59,048 nt of DNA from Lachnospiraceae bacterium (GTDB taxonomy: Bacteria > Bacillota > Clostridia > Lachnospirales > Lachnospiraceae), in the NCBI GenBank assembly GCA_017428265.1, contig JAFRRD010000047.1, forward strand, positions 1 through 59,048, written 5' to 3'. This document shows, in pieces, positions 51,016-58,975 of this stretch. The translations under genes and the position numbers were made by a program. The notes below the pieces were generated by a model. The model was not told where the DNA came from, ran no database searches, and saw nothing but the letters and a program-made list of their open reading frames with translations. How positions within the stretch are numbered: position 1 is the first letter of the stretch; the number at the start of each line of letters is the position of its first letter.

Positions 51016-51029
51016 CAGTCTCTTTCAAT

Positions 51030-51425
51030 TTATGCAGAAATCGATTTATTCAGTTCGCTCTCGATCCTGTTCAGTGTGGTAAAGAAACGCTGTGTTGCGA
51101 TCATCGGTCCGCAGCAAAGGCACCCCAGCATGTTCCACCAGAACATATGGCGCCAGGATGTATGCGGCCCTTCGATCCCCATCGCTTCAGCTTTGGTTTT
51201 CAGTTCCTCCGCGATCCGCGCCATCCAGACCAAAGTATAAATGAACAGCGTCGGGATCCCCAGCAGATAGGCCTTCCAGTAAGGCTGGACTTTATGTCCC
51301 AGGACGGTCTCCAGCTCCTCCTGCAATCCGCCGAACGGCATATAGAACAGGAAGAACAGCCCTGCCGTAAAGAAATCGGCAAAGCCAAGCCAGAAGCCTT
51401 TTCGATTGGTGTGTTCAAAATGCAT
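51030..51425 (-). CDS. Small membrane protein, DUF4234-like
   Basis: Protein of 131 residues with two to three hydrophobic segments: LGFADFFTAGLFFLFYMPFGG, YLLGIPTLFIYTLVWMARIA and HMFWWNMLGCLCCGPMIATQRFF. The pattern of an N-terminal FADFFT-like segment and WRHMFWWN resembles DUF4234-type proteins common in Lachnospiraceae, of unknown role. It lies 14 bases upstream of the esterase gene and may be co-transcribed with it. Confidence 0.6.
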   Translation of the reverse strand: MHFEHTNRKGFWLGFADFFTAGLFFLFYMPFGGLQEELETVLGHKVQPYWKAYLLGIPTLFIYTLVWMARIAEELKTKAEAMGIEGPHTSWRHMFWWNMLGCLCCGPMIATQRFFTTLNRIESELNKSISA

Positions 51426-51509
51426 CAGCGGTCCTCCGCTGCACCTGTTCTGACAGAACTACCGTTTATAACAAGTGCCTTCATCTGTTGCCCCTTTTCG
51501 CTAACTGTC

Positions 51510-52295
51510 TCATCTGCAGATAAACATGCCGTATTCCTTCGGCAGATCGATCGCTCCGTCAACTGTATGCTCCCTCATAATATCCTTAATCCTCTGAACA
51601 GGGAGATCAATAACTGCTTTGAATGAAGCAAGGCTGCGCAGGTATTCCACCAGGTCATCTGCTTCGGTCACGTGAAGAGAATCCTCATAGAATTCAGCTG
51701 AAACGGTCTCAAACGATCTGCCGAGAATTTCCTTTCCGTTCTGCATCGTGAAATTGTGATTGGGCCTGAGAACCTCTCCGGCAAGCCTGAACCACTCCGC
51801 AAGCTTGTCGGTAAAGTTGTTTTCTCCATATGTGGCACAATAAAATACGCCGCCCTTTTTCAGCTCTCTCCGCACTTCCCGAAGTCCCTTATCGATATCC
51901 GGGACATGATAAAGCATGGAATTGGCGATCACAATATCAAACGTATCATTCTCAAACGGCAGGGCCTGAATATCCGCTTTCCGGTACTCAATGTTGTCGC
52001 GTTCACCAAGATTCTTTTTCGCTGTTTCAAGCATGCCTTCCGACAGATCTGAGAGGATAAGCCTCCTGCATCTTGATACAAGATCCTCACGGCCGAGCCA
52101 CAGGCTCCCGGTGCCGCATCCGATCTCCAATACCGTCATCCCGTCACGGATATCGTAATGGGAAACGAGCCAGGCGCCGTAGCCCTGTCTGTTCACGGAA
52201 TACTTTTCGTGAAATGTCAGCCGTGTATCCAGCCCCTTCGGAACCGCGTACTGAGCTTTCACCGCCGCTGCATCATTTGAACTGCCGATCTGCAT
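51510..52295 (-). CDS. Class I SAM-dependent methyltransferase
   Basis: Protein of 261 residues with a Methyltransf_11-type domain: motif I MTVLEIGCGTGSLW, LILSDLSEGMLETAKKNL (strand 2), IEYRKADIQALPFENDTFDIVIANSMLYHVPD (motifs II-III). The small-molecule substrate is unknown. The ATG at 52295 is preferred, as AAGGAG lies ten bases upstream; the ATG at 52325 overlaps the Sel1 gene stop by ATGA and would add ten residues. Confidence 0.88.
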   Translation of the reverse strand: MQIGSSNDAAAVKAQYAVPKGLDTRLTFHEKYSVNRQGYGAWLVSHYDIRDGMTVLEIGCGTGSLWLGREDLVSRCRRLILSDLSEGMLETAKKNLGERDNIEYRKADIQALPFENDTFDIVIANSMLYHVPDIDKGLREVRRELKKGGVFYCATYGENNFTDKLAEWFRLAGEVLRPNHNFTMQNGKEILGRSFETVSAEFYEDSLHVTEADDLVEYLRSLASFKAVIDLPVQRIKDIMREHTVDGAIDLPKEYGMFICR

Positions 52296-52321
52296 GATCA
52301 GGTTTCTCCTTCGCAGTACTT

Positions 52322-52744
52322 TCATGTATCTTTCAGATCGGAGAGCATGTCATAAGCCGCGTCATACCCGGCGTTTGCCGAGCGCCTCAGCCAGCCCATG
52401 GCCTCATCTTTGTTCTTTTCAAAATCCTTTGTGAGAAGGATCTTGGCAACATTGTACATTGCCTCCGGAACCTCCTGCTTGGCCGCAAGAAGGAACCATT
52501 TGAGTGCCTCATCAATATCCGGCTCGGTTCCTCTGCCGGACCAGTACATAAAGCCTAACGTAAACTGAGAAATGGCGTCTCCGTTCTCCGAGGCAACCGT
52601 CAGGTAGCGCAGGGCGCGGTCAAGATCCTGCGGAACGTTCCAGCCGTAATAAAACTCTTTCCCGAGGAACGCGCACATCTCCGGATCGCCCTCTTCGCAT
52701 AATTCAATAACAGCCTTAAGCTTCTCTTCCATTGTGGGTTCCAT
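52322..52744 (-). CDS. Sel1-repeat (TPR-like) protein
   Basis: Protein of 140 residues built of three to four Sel1 repeats, for example FYYGWNVPQDLDRALRYLTVASENGD and GFMYWSGRGTEPDIDEALKWFLLAAK. These form helical pairs that mediate protein contacts. It has no signal peptide, so it is cytoplasmic. Sel1 proteins act as adaptors, and no partner is evident besides the methyltransferase encoded directly downstream. Confidence 0.85.
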   Translation of the reverse strand: MEPTMEEKLKAVIELCEEGDPEMCAFLGKEFYYGWNVPQDLDRALRYLTVASENGDAISQFTLGFMYWSGRGTEPDIDEALKWFLLAAKQEVPEAMYNVAKILLTKDFEKNKDEAMGWLRRSANAGYDAAYDMLSDLKDT

Positions 52745-52771
52745 AGTAACAGTCCCTCCTGTTTCTTCTGT

Positions 52772-53764
52772 CTAGCGCAGGATGGCAGTCCAAATGGCCT
52801 CCTGTGCCTTCTTCGCTTCCGGGATCGGACAGATCGGATAGCAGTGGATCATTCGCTCGCCGACGATCAGATCACATTCCGTGCCGGCCTGCTTCAGTTT
52901 TTCAGCAAGAAGCAGGCTGTCCGGGTACAGGATCTCCCATGTCCCCGTCGTCAGCGTGACATGCCCGAGGCCGGATAGATCTCCGTATAAGGGACTGACG
53001 CGCGGATCCTGCATGTCCAGTCCGTTTGCCCAGACTTCTCCCATCCGGCGCAGTCCGTCGATCCCCAGCATGGGATCCAGTTCAACATAATCCTTCATGT
53101 CTGGATTTGCCATAGTCAAATCGACCCAGGGAGAGATCAGAACCAGTTCCTCCGGACATCTGTCCCCCTGATCCCGCAGCGCTTCGGCAAGGCCCAGAGC
53201 AAGGCCTCCGCCGGCCGAATCCCCCATGAAAACGATCTTTCCGCAATCATTCTTTTCCACATAGGTCCGATAATAGGAAAGGCAAAGATCGTAGGCTGTT
53301 TCGCAGTCATGGACCGGTTCCTTTGGATAAACCATAAGAACGACTTCAGCACCCGTTTCCTTGGCTGTCCGCGCCGCCATGGCCGTCTGCTGCGCATTGG
53401 GCTGATTGATATAAGCCCCGCCGTGAAAATAGAAAACCGTCCGGGCAGGATGCGCCTGATCGTTATAGATGAAAGCCTGCAGGGACTCAAGCCATTCTTC
53501 CCGAAGACTGATCCCGAATTTGGCTTTTTCAATGACGACCGGCGCTTTGTTTTCTTCCGCCTTATCCGCAATATAGGCTTCGCATTCGTCCAGGTACGTG
53601 AATTTGTCACTCCGATGCTGAACGATGAGAAAGAGATCGGTAAACCCCGCCATGAATGAGCGGTGGTTGATCACCCGGCAGTAAAACCAGAACCCCGCTG
53701 CCAGCAAAAGAATGGCAGCCAGAACGGCAAGAACCGTTCGTTTAAGAATTGTGATCATATTCAT
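52772..53764 (-). CDS. Membrane-anchored alpha/beta hydrolase, HSL family
   Basis: Protein of 330 residues with an N-terminal membrane anchor (about 8-27). The hormone-sensitive-lipase family oxyanion motif HGGAY is in VFYFHGGAYINQPN, and the nucleophile motif GDSAGGG is in IVFMGDSAGGGLALGLAEAL. A conserved DPMLG block and a late His (ERMIHCYPI) complete the triad region. It is a carboxylesterase facing the outside if the anchor is uncleaved. It ends in TAG, showing that TAG works as a stop in this genome. Confidence 0.9.
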   Translation of the reverse strand: MNMITILKRTVLAVLAAILLLAAGFWFYCRVINHRSFMAGFTDLFLIVQHRSDKFTYLDECEAYIADKAEENKAPVVIEKAKFGISLREEWLESLQAFIYNDQAHPARTVFYFHGGAYINQPNAQQTAMAARTAKETGAEVVLMVYPKEPVHDCETAYDLCLSYYRTYVEKNDCGKIVFMGDSAGGGLALGLAEALRDQGDRCPEELVLISPWVDLTMANPDMKDYVELDPMLGIDGLRRMGEVWANGLDMQDPRVSPLYGDLSGLGHVTLTTGTWEILYPDSLLLAEKLKQAGTECDLIVGERMIHCYPICPIPEAKKAQEAIWTAILR

Positions 53765-53770
53765 TAGATT

Positions 53771-54214
53771 TCAGATCCTGATGCTTTCTTTATCAATTAG
53801 TTTTTTTCGGTCATTTCGTCTTTTCTGTCTTTGCTTACGGTTTTGTTTTTCGGAGTCGAACACAGCCACAGCCAGATCCGTGAGTTCCCGCCCCCATAAT
53901 TCACCTGTGCTCTGGACCTCCGCCCACGGACAAAGTGCGGCATAATCTTCATCAAGTGCGATATCATACGAACTGTTTCGGTCGCTGACGCTTTTATACA
54001 GGTGCCGACCCGAACCGATCAGTTCCTGGGTCTCCCGGCGGCTCAGGCGCTCAGTTGCGAGACGGCTGTAGATCTCTCTGTTGATCTCATAGAGATCGTA
54101 GTATCCGGCCAAAAAGGATTCTGCCGTATAGAGGTCTCTTTCACTGTCATAACAGGCTTTCCAGCCCTCACCTTCGGCAAACTGCAGCTTTTCTTGCTGT
54201 TCTTCTTTGGTCAT
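53771..54214 (-). CDS. Hypothetical protein, paralogue of the gene at 47187-47585
   Basis: Protein of 147 residues sharing EGEGWKACYD, DLYEINREIYSRL, the IGSGRHLY motif, DEDYAALCPWAEV and a basic tail (SEKQNRKQRQKRRNDRKK) with the 47.2-kb protein; roughly half the positions agree by eye. No known family is recognised. The gene lies six bases before the HSL-type esterase gene. Confidence 0.8.
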   Translation of the reverse strand: MTKEEQQEKLQFAEGEGWKACYDSERDLYTAESFLAGYYDLYEINREIYSRLATERLSRRETQELIGSGRHLYKSVSDRNSSYDIALDEDYAALCPWAEVQSTGELWGRELTDLAVAVFDSEKQNRKQRQKRRNDRKKLIDKESIRI

Positions 54215-54300
54215 CAGTTTATTCCCACAGTTCCATAGTCTCTTGTCATTTAATTCATTACTGCGCTTTCATTACGCATGCTTTTTTATTCAGTTCGCGT

Positions 54301-54786
54301 TCAACCTTTCTCCACCATCAGTTCTTTACACTTCCATTCTTCTCCCAAAATCCGGTATGTTTCAACCGGATCAGAAACTACATCCCGGAAGCCTGCTGCT
54401 TTATAGCAATAGTATGCCGAAGGATTGTTTTCAAATACCCCCAATGACACTTTTTTTGCGCCGTATATTTCAAAAGCATACTTTATTCCCAATTGGATCA
54501 TTGCTTTTCCATAACCTCTGCCGCGTTTGTCGGGCCTGACGATCACAAAACCAAAGCGGAGTTCCTCCAACGTTTCCCCGGGATTACGAGCTGTAAAATA
54601 ACCGACCACATCTTTTTCATCAATAGCCGTAAACTGCATCAGCTTATTCAGCTGTGCAAACTCTGTCCCGGACGGCGGATATGCTCCGATAACACCTGCG
54701 GTCCATTGATAAAAAGCCTTTTCATCCCGGCACCAGGATAAGATGGTATCTGCATCCGATATTTTATAAGGTCTGATTCTGATCAT
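54301..54786 (-). CDS. GNAT family N-acetyltransferase
   Basis: Protein of 161 residues, a single GNAT domain starting IRIRPYKISDADTILSWCRDEKAFY, with the acetyl-CoA loop in FVIVRPDKRGRGYGKAMIQLG and the C-terminal EIYGAKKVSLGVFENNPSAYYCYKAAGF block. It is similar to RimJ/RimL-type enzymes, but the substrate cannot be assigned. The sequence is noticeably AT-richer than the core genes. AGAGAG precedes the start. Confidence 0.88.
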   Translation of the reverse strand: MIRIRPYKISDADTILSWCRDEKAFYQWTAGVIGAYPPSGTEFAQLNKLMQFTAIDEKDVVGYFTARNPGETLEELRFGFVIVRPDKRGRGYGKAMIQLGIKYAFEIYGAKKVSLGVFENNPSAYYCYKAAGFRDVVSDPVETYRILGEEWKCKELMVEKG

Positions 54787-54793
54787 ATTCTCT

Positions 54794-55267
54794 CTATGCC
54801 TTTAACGCCAAATACTCTCTTCTGTACAAGCCATAGTCCGCTATTGAAGTTTCGTGATATTCCTCATATCTTCCGAAAATCTCAACTGCATCTTCAAATG
54901 GCAGCCATCTCGGTACATTTCCACACTTTATCTCTGCATCCGTTAAATGCTGAATGCCGGTGTCTTCAACATATTCGCACAGGAAATAGTGCTGAATGTG
55001 CCGCCAGTTCAGAAACAGTTCCTCGATCTCAAGATACTCCTCGCAAGGTCTGACGATTATCCCTGTCTCTTCCCTGACTTCTCTTGCACAGCATTCGGCA
55101 AATGTCTCGTCATCTTCCACCCCGCCTCCGGGTGTAATATATTTATCCTCATTGGATTCGTAGCTTAACAGAAGCTTTCCGTCTTTAATGACAATGCCTC
55201 TGCACGCATGGCGGCAAATATCAACATGTCCCTGATAGTCATCATTGATAAGCAGGATCTTTTGCAT
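54794..55267 (-). CDS. Nudix hydrolase
   Basis: Protein of 157 residues. The Nudix box is complete: GGGVEDDETFAECCAREVREETGI fits G-x5-E-x7-REUxEExGU, providing the metal-binding glutamates for cleaving nucleoside diphosphate derivatives. RGIVIKDGKLLLSYESNEDKYITPGGG precedes it in the usual order. The substrate is unknown. It starts behind GGAGA and is followed seven bases later by the GNAT gene at 54786. Confidence 0.92.
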   Translation of the reverse strand: MQKILLINDDYQGHVDICRHACRGIVIKDGKLLLSYESNEDKYITPGGGVEDDETFAECCAREVREETGIIVRPCEEYLEIEELFLNWRHIQHYFLCEYVEDTGIQHLTDAEIKCGNVPRWLPFEDAVEIFGRYEEYHETSIADYGLYRREYLALKA

Positions 55268-55312
55268 ATGTGTCTCCGATCACTTGTGACATTCTTCCCG
55301 CAATGGTACCGG

Positions 55313-56071
55313 CTATACATCTGTGTTACTGATCACCATCCGGCAGTATTTCTCTGTATCTCTTTTTAATCTGACCGGAACAACGATCTGCACAATGAAC
55401 AGGACGACCGTAACGACCAGGGCAAAAAACATGCCGATCAGTTCTGCATCTTCATTGCCGCTGTTCAAAAAGGCGTTGGTCGCCGTGCCGGCATCATACA
55501 AAGTATGAAGCAGAATAGGCACAAGCAATGCCAGGGCATATTCACCCGTTACGGATCCGCTGCCTTTCATTTTGTTGTATTTTGCCGTTCCCAGATGTTT
55601 TGCCATAATGATTCCGAACACCATATGGCTCGCAACGGTTATCAGTCTTGCGATTGCGGTGATCCCCGCGCCGGAGCCGTATAAAAACTCTTCCAGAAGC
55701 GTAAATCCAAAGCCGACGGCAGCGCCGATCAGGATGTATTCATAGACATTTCTGATCCTGCGGCGAAACAGCAGCAGGGTCAGCAAAATCATCAGGAACT
55801 TTGTGATTTCCTCCGGGAAGCCCGCCGAGATAAATGCCGCAACTACGGAACGGATAAAGGCAGGGAGATGCTGCGTGGAAAAACCGGCTTTATCGAGCAA
55901 AAAGCCTATACCGAGAAACAGCAGAAAAGAAAGGACCGTAGAGACCGCGCCAAGAATGACCGGAACCACCGCCTGTGTTTTCGCTATTTTGTCGGGGTTT
56001 TCTCTGCGGATCATTCTTGAATACAGAAACCCCAGTACGATCAAGGAGATCACAAATTGAACAATAGGCAT
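55313..56071 (-). CDS. PrsW-family intramembrane metalloprotease
   Basis: Protein of 252 residues with about seven membrane segments. The PrsW hallmarks are present: FPEEITKFLMILL (EExxK), LLEEFLYGSG, HMVFGIIMAKHLG and LHTLYDAG (HxxxD). The family cleaves anti-sigma factors in Bacilli. No sigma/anti-sigma pair is near, so its client is unknown. It has a strong ribosome site (AAGGAGG). Confidence 0.88.
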   Translation of the reverse strand: MPIVQFVISLIVLGFLYSRMIRRENPDKIAKTQAVVPVILGAVSTVLSFLLFLGIGFLLDKAGFSTQHLPAFIRSVVAAFISAGFPEEITKFLMILLTLLLFRRRIRNVYEYILIGAAVGFGFTLLEEFLYGSGAGITAIARLITVASHMVFGIIMAKHLGTAKYNKMKGSGSVTGEYALALLVPILLHTLYDAGTATNAFLNSGNEDAELIGMFFALVVTVVLFIVQIVVPVRLKRDTEKYCRMVISNTDV

Positions 56072-56121
56072 ACATATACCTCCTTGGGAACAAACTCATA
56101 CAGCGGGTGGCACGGGCTGTC

Positions 56122-57300
56122 TTATTCCGACAGCTCGATTCCTATATCCACATTAACTAAAGATCCGATCAGTTCGGAGGCTTTCCCGGCAAAGAATCCG
56201 GTTTTCAAGTAACCTATCGATACTGTCAGGTCAGATACGACTGCGATCTTGGCTTCTCCGCTGTCTCCGTTCATGCCGCTGTTGATATCCACTGAGATCA
56301 CAAATGCGCCGTGTTCTTCTCCGGCGCTGTTGATCTCTTTGATCACGGATGCTATGGGTTCGCGGGGAATGCCTGAAAATCCAGTGCCCAGCATGCAGTC
56401 TACGATGATGTCATAGTCTTTCAGGCGCAGCGGCACGGTTCCGTACAAACAGCTCCTGATGTCTTTCTGTTTGCACATCTCATAGTAAAACAGGCCGTCT
56501 TCCGAGAACTTATCCGAGACCCGCCAAAGCATCGGATCAAGCCCGTGGTCCTTCATGATCGATGCGAGCGCAAATCCGTCTCCGCCGTTATTGCCGCTGC
56601 CGCAGACAATGACAGTCTTCTTCCCGGCCCAGCCGTCATACGCATCGAATACGCCCTGAGCCGCTCTTCTCATGAGTTCTTTCGAGGGCGTTCCTTTTTC
56701 GATGGCATATCGGTCTGCGGCCCGCATCTCGGCCACGGAAATGATCCTCGTTTCCGCAGCGGACTGTTTATTCCGATTCTCTGTCAGGATCGTTTTCCAG
56801 TACCGCCTTGTAAGACGTTCCTCTCCGTCGATTGAAGTATTGATTTTATCTCCTAAGACAAATCCGTTTTTTTCCATCACTCTTGCGGAAGCAAGGTTAT
56901 CATCGTTGCAAGTGATGAGCACAGGAGAAATGTGCATTTCCTTCGCCTTCTCCAACGCCAGAGCAAGCATTTTCGTTCCGTAGCCGCGGTTCCATTCCGA
57001 ATATCGGACACCGTATCCGATGTGACCGCCCCGCCTGGCCAGCGCATCATTCAGTCGGTGACGGATCGCGATCTCTCCGATAAAGTACTTCTTTTCATCG
57101 TCAACCAGCCAGAATTTATCTTCACCAACACGGTCGGGCGGCAGGTCTCGTTCATTTCTGTAACGGTCAAATTTCGCAAAAATGTCTCCGGAAGATGCAT
57201 CAGTAAAGGAATATGTCGAAACGTTATTATCAACATATTCGTCATATGCTTCTTTGTATGATTGCAGATATTCTTCATTCGGTACGATCAATTTTATCAT
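56122..57300 (-). CDS. GNAT acetyltransferase fused to NAD(P)H-hydrate epimerase (NnrE/YjeF_N)
   Basis: Protein of 392 residues with two unrelated domains. Residues 1-170 are a GNAT domain of the RimJ type (GGHIGYGVRYSEWNRGYGTKMLALALEKAK, then CNDDNLASARVMEKNGF). Residues 188-390 are a YjeF N-terminal domain that epimerises damaged NAD(P)HX: ISVAEMRAADRYAIEKGTPS, TVIVCGSGNNGGDGFALASI, DYDIIVDCMLGTGFSG and SVDINSGMNGDSG. The ADP-dependent dehydratase half (NnrD) usually fused to it is missing. There is no frameshift, so the fusion is genuine as read. It overlaps the upstream gene by 4 bases. Confidence 0.92.
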   Translation of the reverse strand: MIKLIVPNEEYLQSYKEAYDEYVDNNVSTYSFTDASSGDIFAKFDRYRNERDLPPDRVGEDKFWLVDDEKKYFIGEIAIRHRLNDALARRGGHIGYGVRYSEWNRGYGTKMLALALEKAKEMHISPVLITCNDDNLASARVMEKNGFVLGDKINTSIDGEERLTRRYWKTILTENRNKQSAAETRIISVAEMRAADRYAIEKGTPSKELMRRAAQGVFDAYDGWAGKKTVIVCGSGNNGGDGFALASIMKDHGLDPMLWRVSDKFSEDGLFYYEMCKQKDIRSCLYGTVPLRLKDYDIIVDCMLGTGFSGIPREPIASVIKEINSAGEEHGAFVISVDINSGMNGDSGEAKIAVVSDLTVSIGYLKTGFFAGKASELIGSLVNVDIGIELSE

Positions 57301-57890
57301 GGAAACTCCTTATGGTCGGTCCATGGTGACTCGCCGGCAAACTCGCCCAGATATACCAGTTTGCCATCCAGAATATCGATCTCTATGCCGTGTTCTTCTT
57401 CCCAGTCGCAGTTGCCGCTCAGCTGATACCCTATCCTTGAGGGATCTTTCGGAGTTTCTACGCTTAATGAACCAATTTCAAAACACTTCAGCAACTCCCG
57501 GGGCGGTGTATTTTCATCTATCAGTACAGTCAGATCAATGTCATTTTCCGAGGCGCCGCCGATATCGTCCAGGAACTCGATGCAGTATTTTTTCGCAGCG
57601 CGGCAATTCGCATCAATAAGATCGTCCGACATTGAATTCATCGCTTCCACACACTTTTCCGCATATTCGATCGAAGCATCGTCATACAGGTCGACATCAA
57701 TTTCTTTGTCCCACAGTCTGCAGTATGCTTTGCCCGCTATGTAGGTACCATTTTTCCCAAACGGCTTTACCTGCAGATTCCGGATCACCTGATGAGCCTT
57801 CACCTGATATCCGGCAACTTCTTCCATTTTTTTCTCATCAATGATCGGTTCATGCACTGTTTTTTTCTTTAACTTGTCAAATAAACCCAT
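57297..57890 (-). CDS. Hypothetical protein, DUF2262/DUF6985-like
   Basis: Protein of 197 residues beginning MGLFDKLKKKTVHEP. A beta-rich first half (TYIAGKAYCRLWDKEIDVDLYDD) is followed by helical and then beta segments, ending GIEIDILDGKLVYLGEFAGESPW. The ending resembles small DUF2262/DUF6985-type proteins often found as immunity-like neighbours, but I am not sure of the family, and no toxin gene is adjacent. AGGGGAAG precedes the start. Confidence 0.6.
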   Translation of the reverse strand: MGLFDKLKKKTVHEPIIDEKKMEEVAGYQVKAHQVIRNLQVKPFGKNGTYIAGKAYCRLWDKEIDVDLYDDASIEYAEKCVEAMNSMSDDLIDANCRAAKKYCIEFLDDIGGASENDIDLTVLIDENTPPRELLKCFEIGSLSVETPKDPSRIGYQLSGNCDWEEEHGIEIDILDGKLVYLGEFAGESPWTDHKEFP

Positions 57891-57905
57891 ACTGCTTCCC
57901 CTCGT

Positions 57906-58373
57906 TTACTCCGATTTTCCGACATCCCGACAAATCCGGCGTAATCGCTTTTCCATTACGATCTCATCCTCATCCTTTTGACCTGTGTGATGGAATCCAA
58001 GTTTTTCATAGAGACTCTTTGCTGCATCATCGCCGTCGATATAGCAAAGAACGACTCTATCGTATTTTTTATCAGCTTTCATCTTTTCCAGAATCAGCTC
58101 TGCAGCCTTTAGTCCATATCCTTTTCTTTGATAGCGATGGTCGATAAAGAACTGACTTAAATCATATGCACTCCATTCATCCAGGTCATGGTACATGGCC
58201 ATTCCGACCGGGACATCGTCATCATAGATTATGAAAGCCTGACTTCTGTCGTTCCGATATGCATACGCCCTTGCCAGGATCCCGGAACTGTTAGAAACGT
58301 ATTTGCACTGATCTTCGCGGACAGATAGACCAAGTCTCCAGTTATCCGGGGTAATCGTTTCCAAATGAATCAT
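57906..58373 (-). CDS. GNAT family N-acetyltransferase
   Basis: Protein of 155 residues. MIHLETITPDNWRLGLSVRE is the N-terminus, FFIDHRYQRKGYGLKAAELIL holds the acetyl-CoA loop QRKGYG, and VVLCYIDGDDAAKSLYEKLGFHHTG closes the domain, similar to spermidine acetyltransferase BltD-type enzymes. The ATG at 58373 has GGGAGA five bases upstream. It is the intact parent or sister of the deleted copy at 50122-50336. A 13-base repeat lies near each end. Confidence 0.9.
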   Translation of the reverse strand: MIHLETITPDNWRLGLSVREDQCKYVSNSSGILARAYAYRNDRSQAFIIYDDDVPVGMAMYHDLDEWSAYDLSQFFIDHRYQRKGYGLKAAELILEKMKADKKYDRVVLCYIDGDDAAKSLYEKLGFHHTGQKDEDEIVMEKRLRRICRDVGKSE

Positions 58374-58432
58374 AAGTATCTCCCATACAAACACCGAGTT
58401 TGCGTCATCCCGACAAATTGGAATTTGTAAGA

Positions 58433-58975
58433 TTAGTTTTCGTCTTGCCGTTTTAATTTCTTAGATAGGAAAAGCACGAGATTATCATCATTTGCAATTT
58501 CCGTTTCGTATTGCGCACAAGGTTTATTCTGATACCAGACACCCGTCCCATCCGGGATATAGCCTCGTTTGACATATATTCGCTGAGCACTTCCATATCC
58601 ACTGTGAAGTCCGACGCCAAGCCATACAGTGTCTGCATATTTCCCGGCAATCTCTTCCGCAGTATCCATCAGTCTGCCGCCGATTCCTTTTCTCTGGTAT
58701 TTTTCCAATACACCGAAATCAACAATCTCGGGCAATCCTTTTCCGCTGAACGCACCGCTGAGCCCTGTTATGTATACACTCACATACCCGGCAAGCTGTC
58801 CTTGATATACGGCTGTCAGTGAAACACATTTTCCCGCAGACTGATCCTGGAGTCTTGCCAAATATTTGGAGATATCCGTATGCCAACCTTGTGCGATCTC
58901 TTCATCGGTAAAGACCCGGGCATCTGCTTCTTCCATATTACGAATTATCAATTCGTTATCATTGTAATAAACCAT
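58433..58975 (-). CDS. GNAT family N-acetyltransferase
   Basis: Protein of 180 residues. IRNMEEADARVFTDEEIAQGW begins the domain, IVDFGVLEKYQRKGIGGRLMDTAEEIA carries the acetyl-CoA motif QRKGIG, and VGLHSGYGSAQRIYVKRGYIPDGTGVWYQ completes it. GGGAGGAA precedes the ATG. A possible -10 (TATAAA) lies about 50 bases upstream, near the window edge. Substrate unknown; the last gene in the window. Confidence 0.9.
   Translation of the reverse strand: MVYYNDNELIIRNMEEADARVFTDEEIAQGWHTDISKYLARLQDQSAGKCVSLTAVYQGQLAGYVSVYITGLSGAFSGKGLPEIVDFGVLEKYQRKGIGGRLMDTAEEIAGKYADTVWLGVGLHSGYGSAQRIYVKRGYIPDGTGVWYQNKPCAQYETEIANDDNLVLFLSKKLKRQDEN

Noticed and set aside
57297-57890. Immunity gene of a polymorphic toxin system
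   Set aside because: The protein's ending resembles such families, but no toxin, WXG, LXG or RHS gene is next to it.
48471-58975. Integron-type gene cassette array
   Set aside because: The gene content fits cassettes, but I found no integrase and no repeated attC-like imperfect palindromes in the short gaps; gene starts have individual ribosome sites and some genes overlap.
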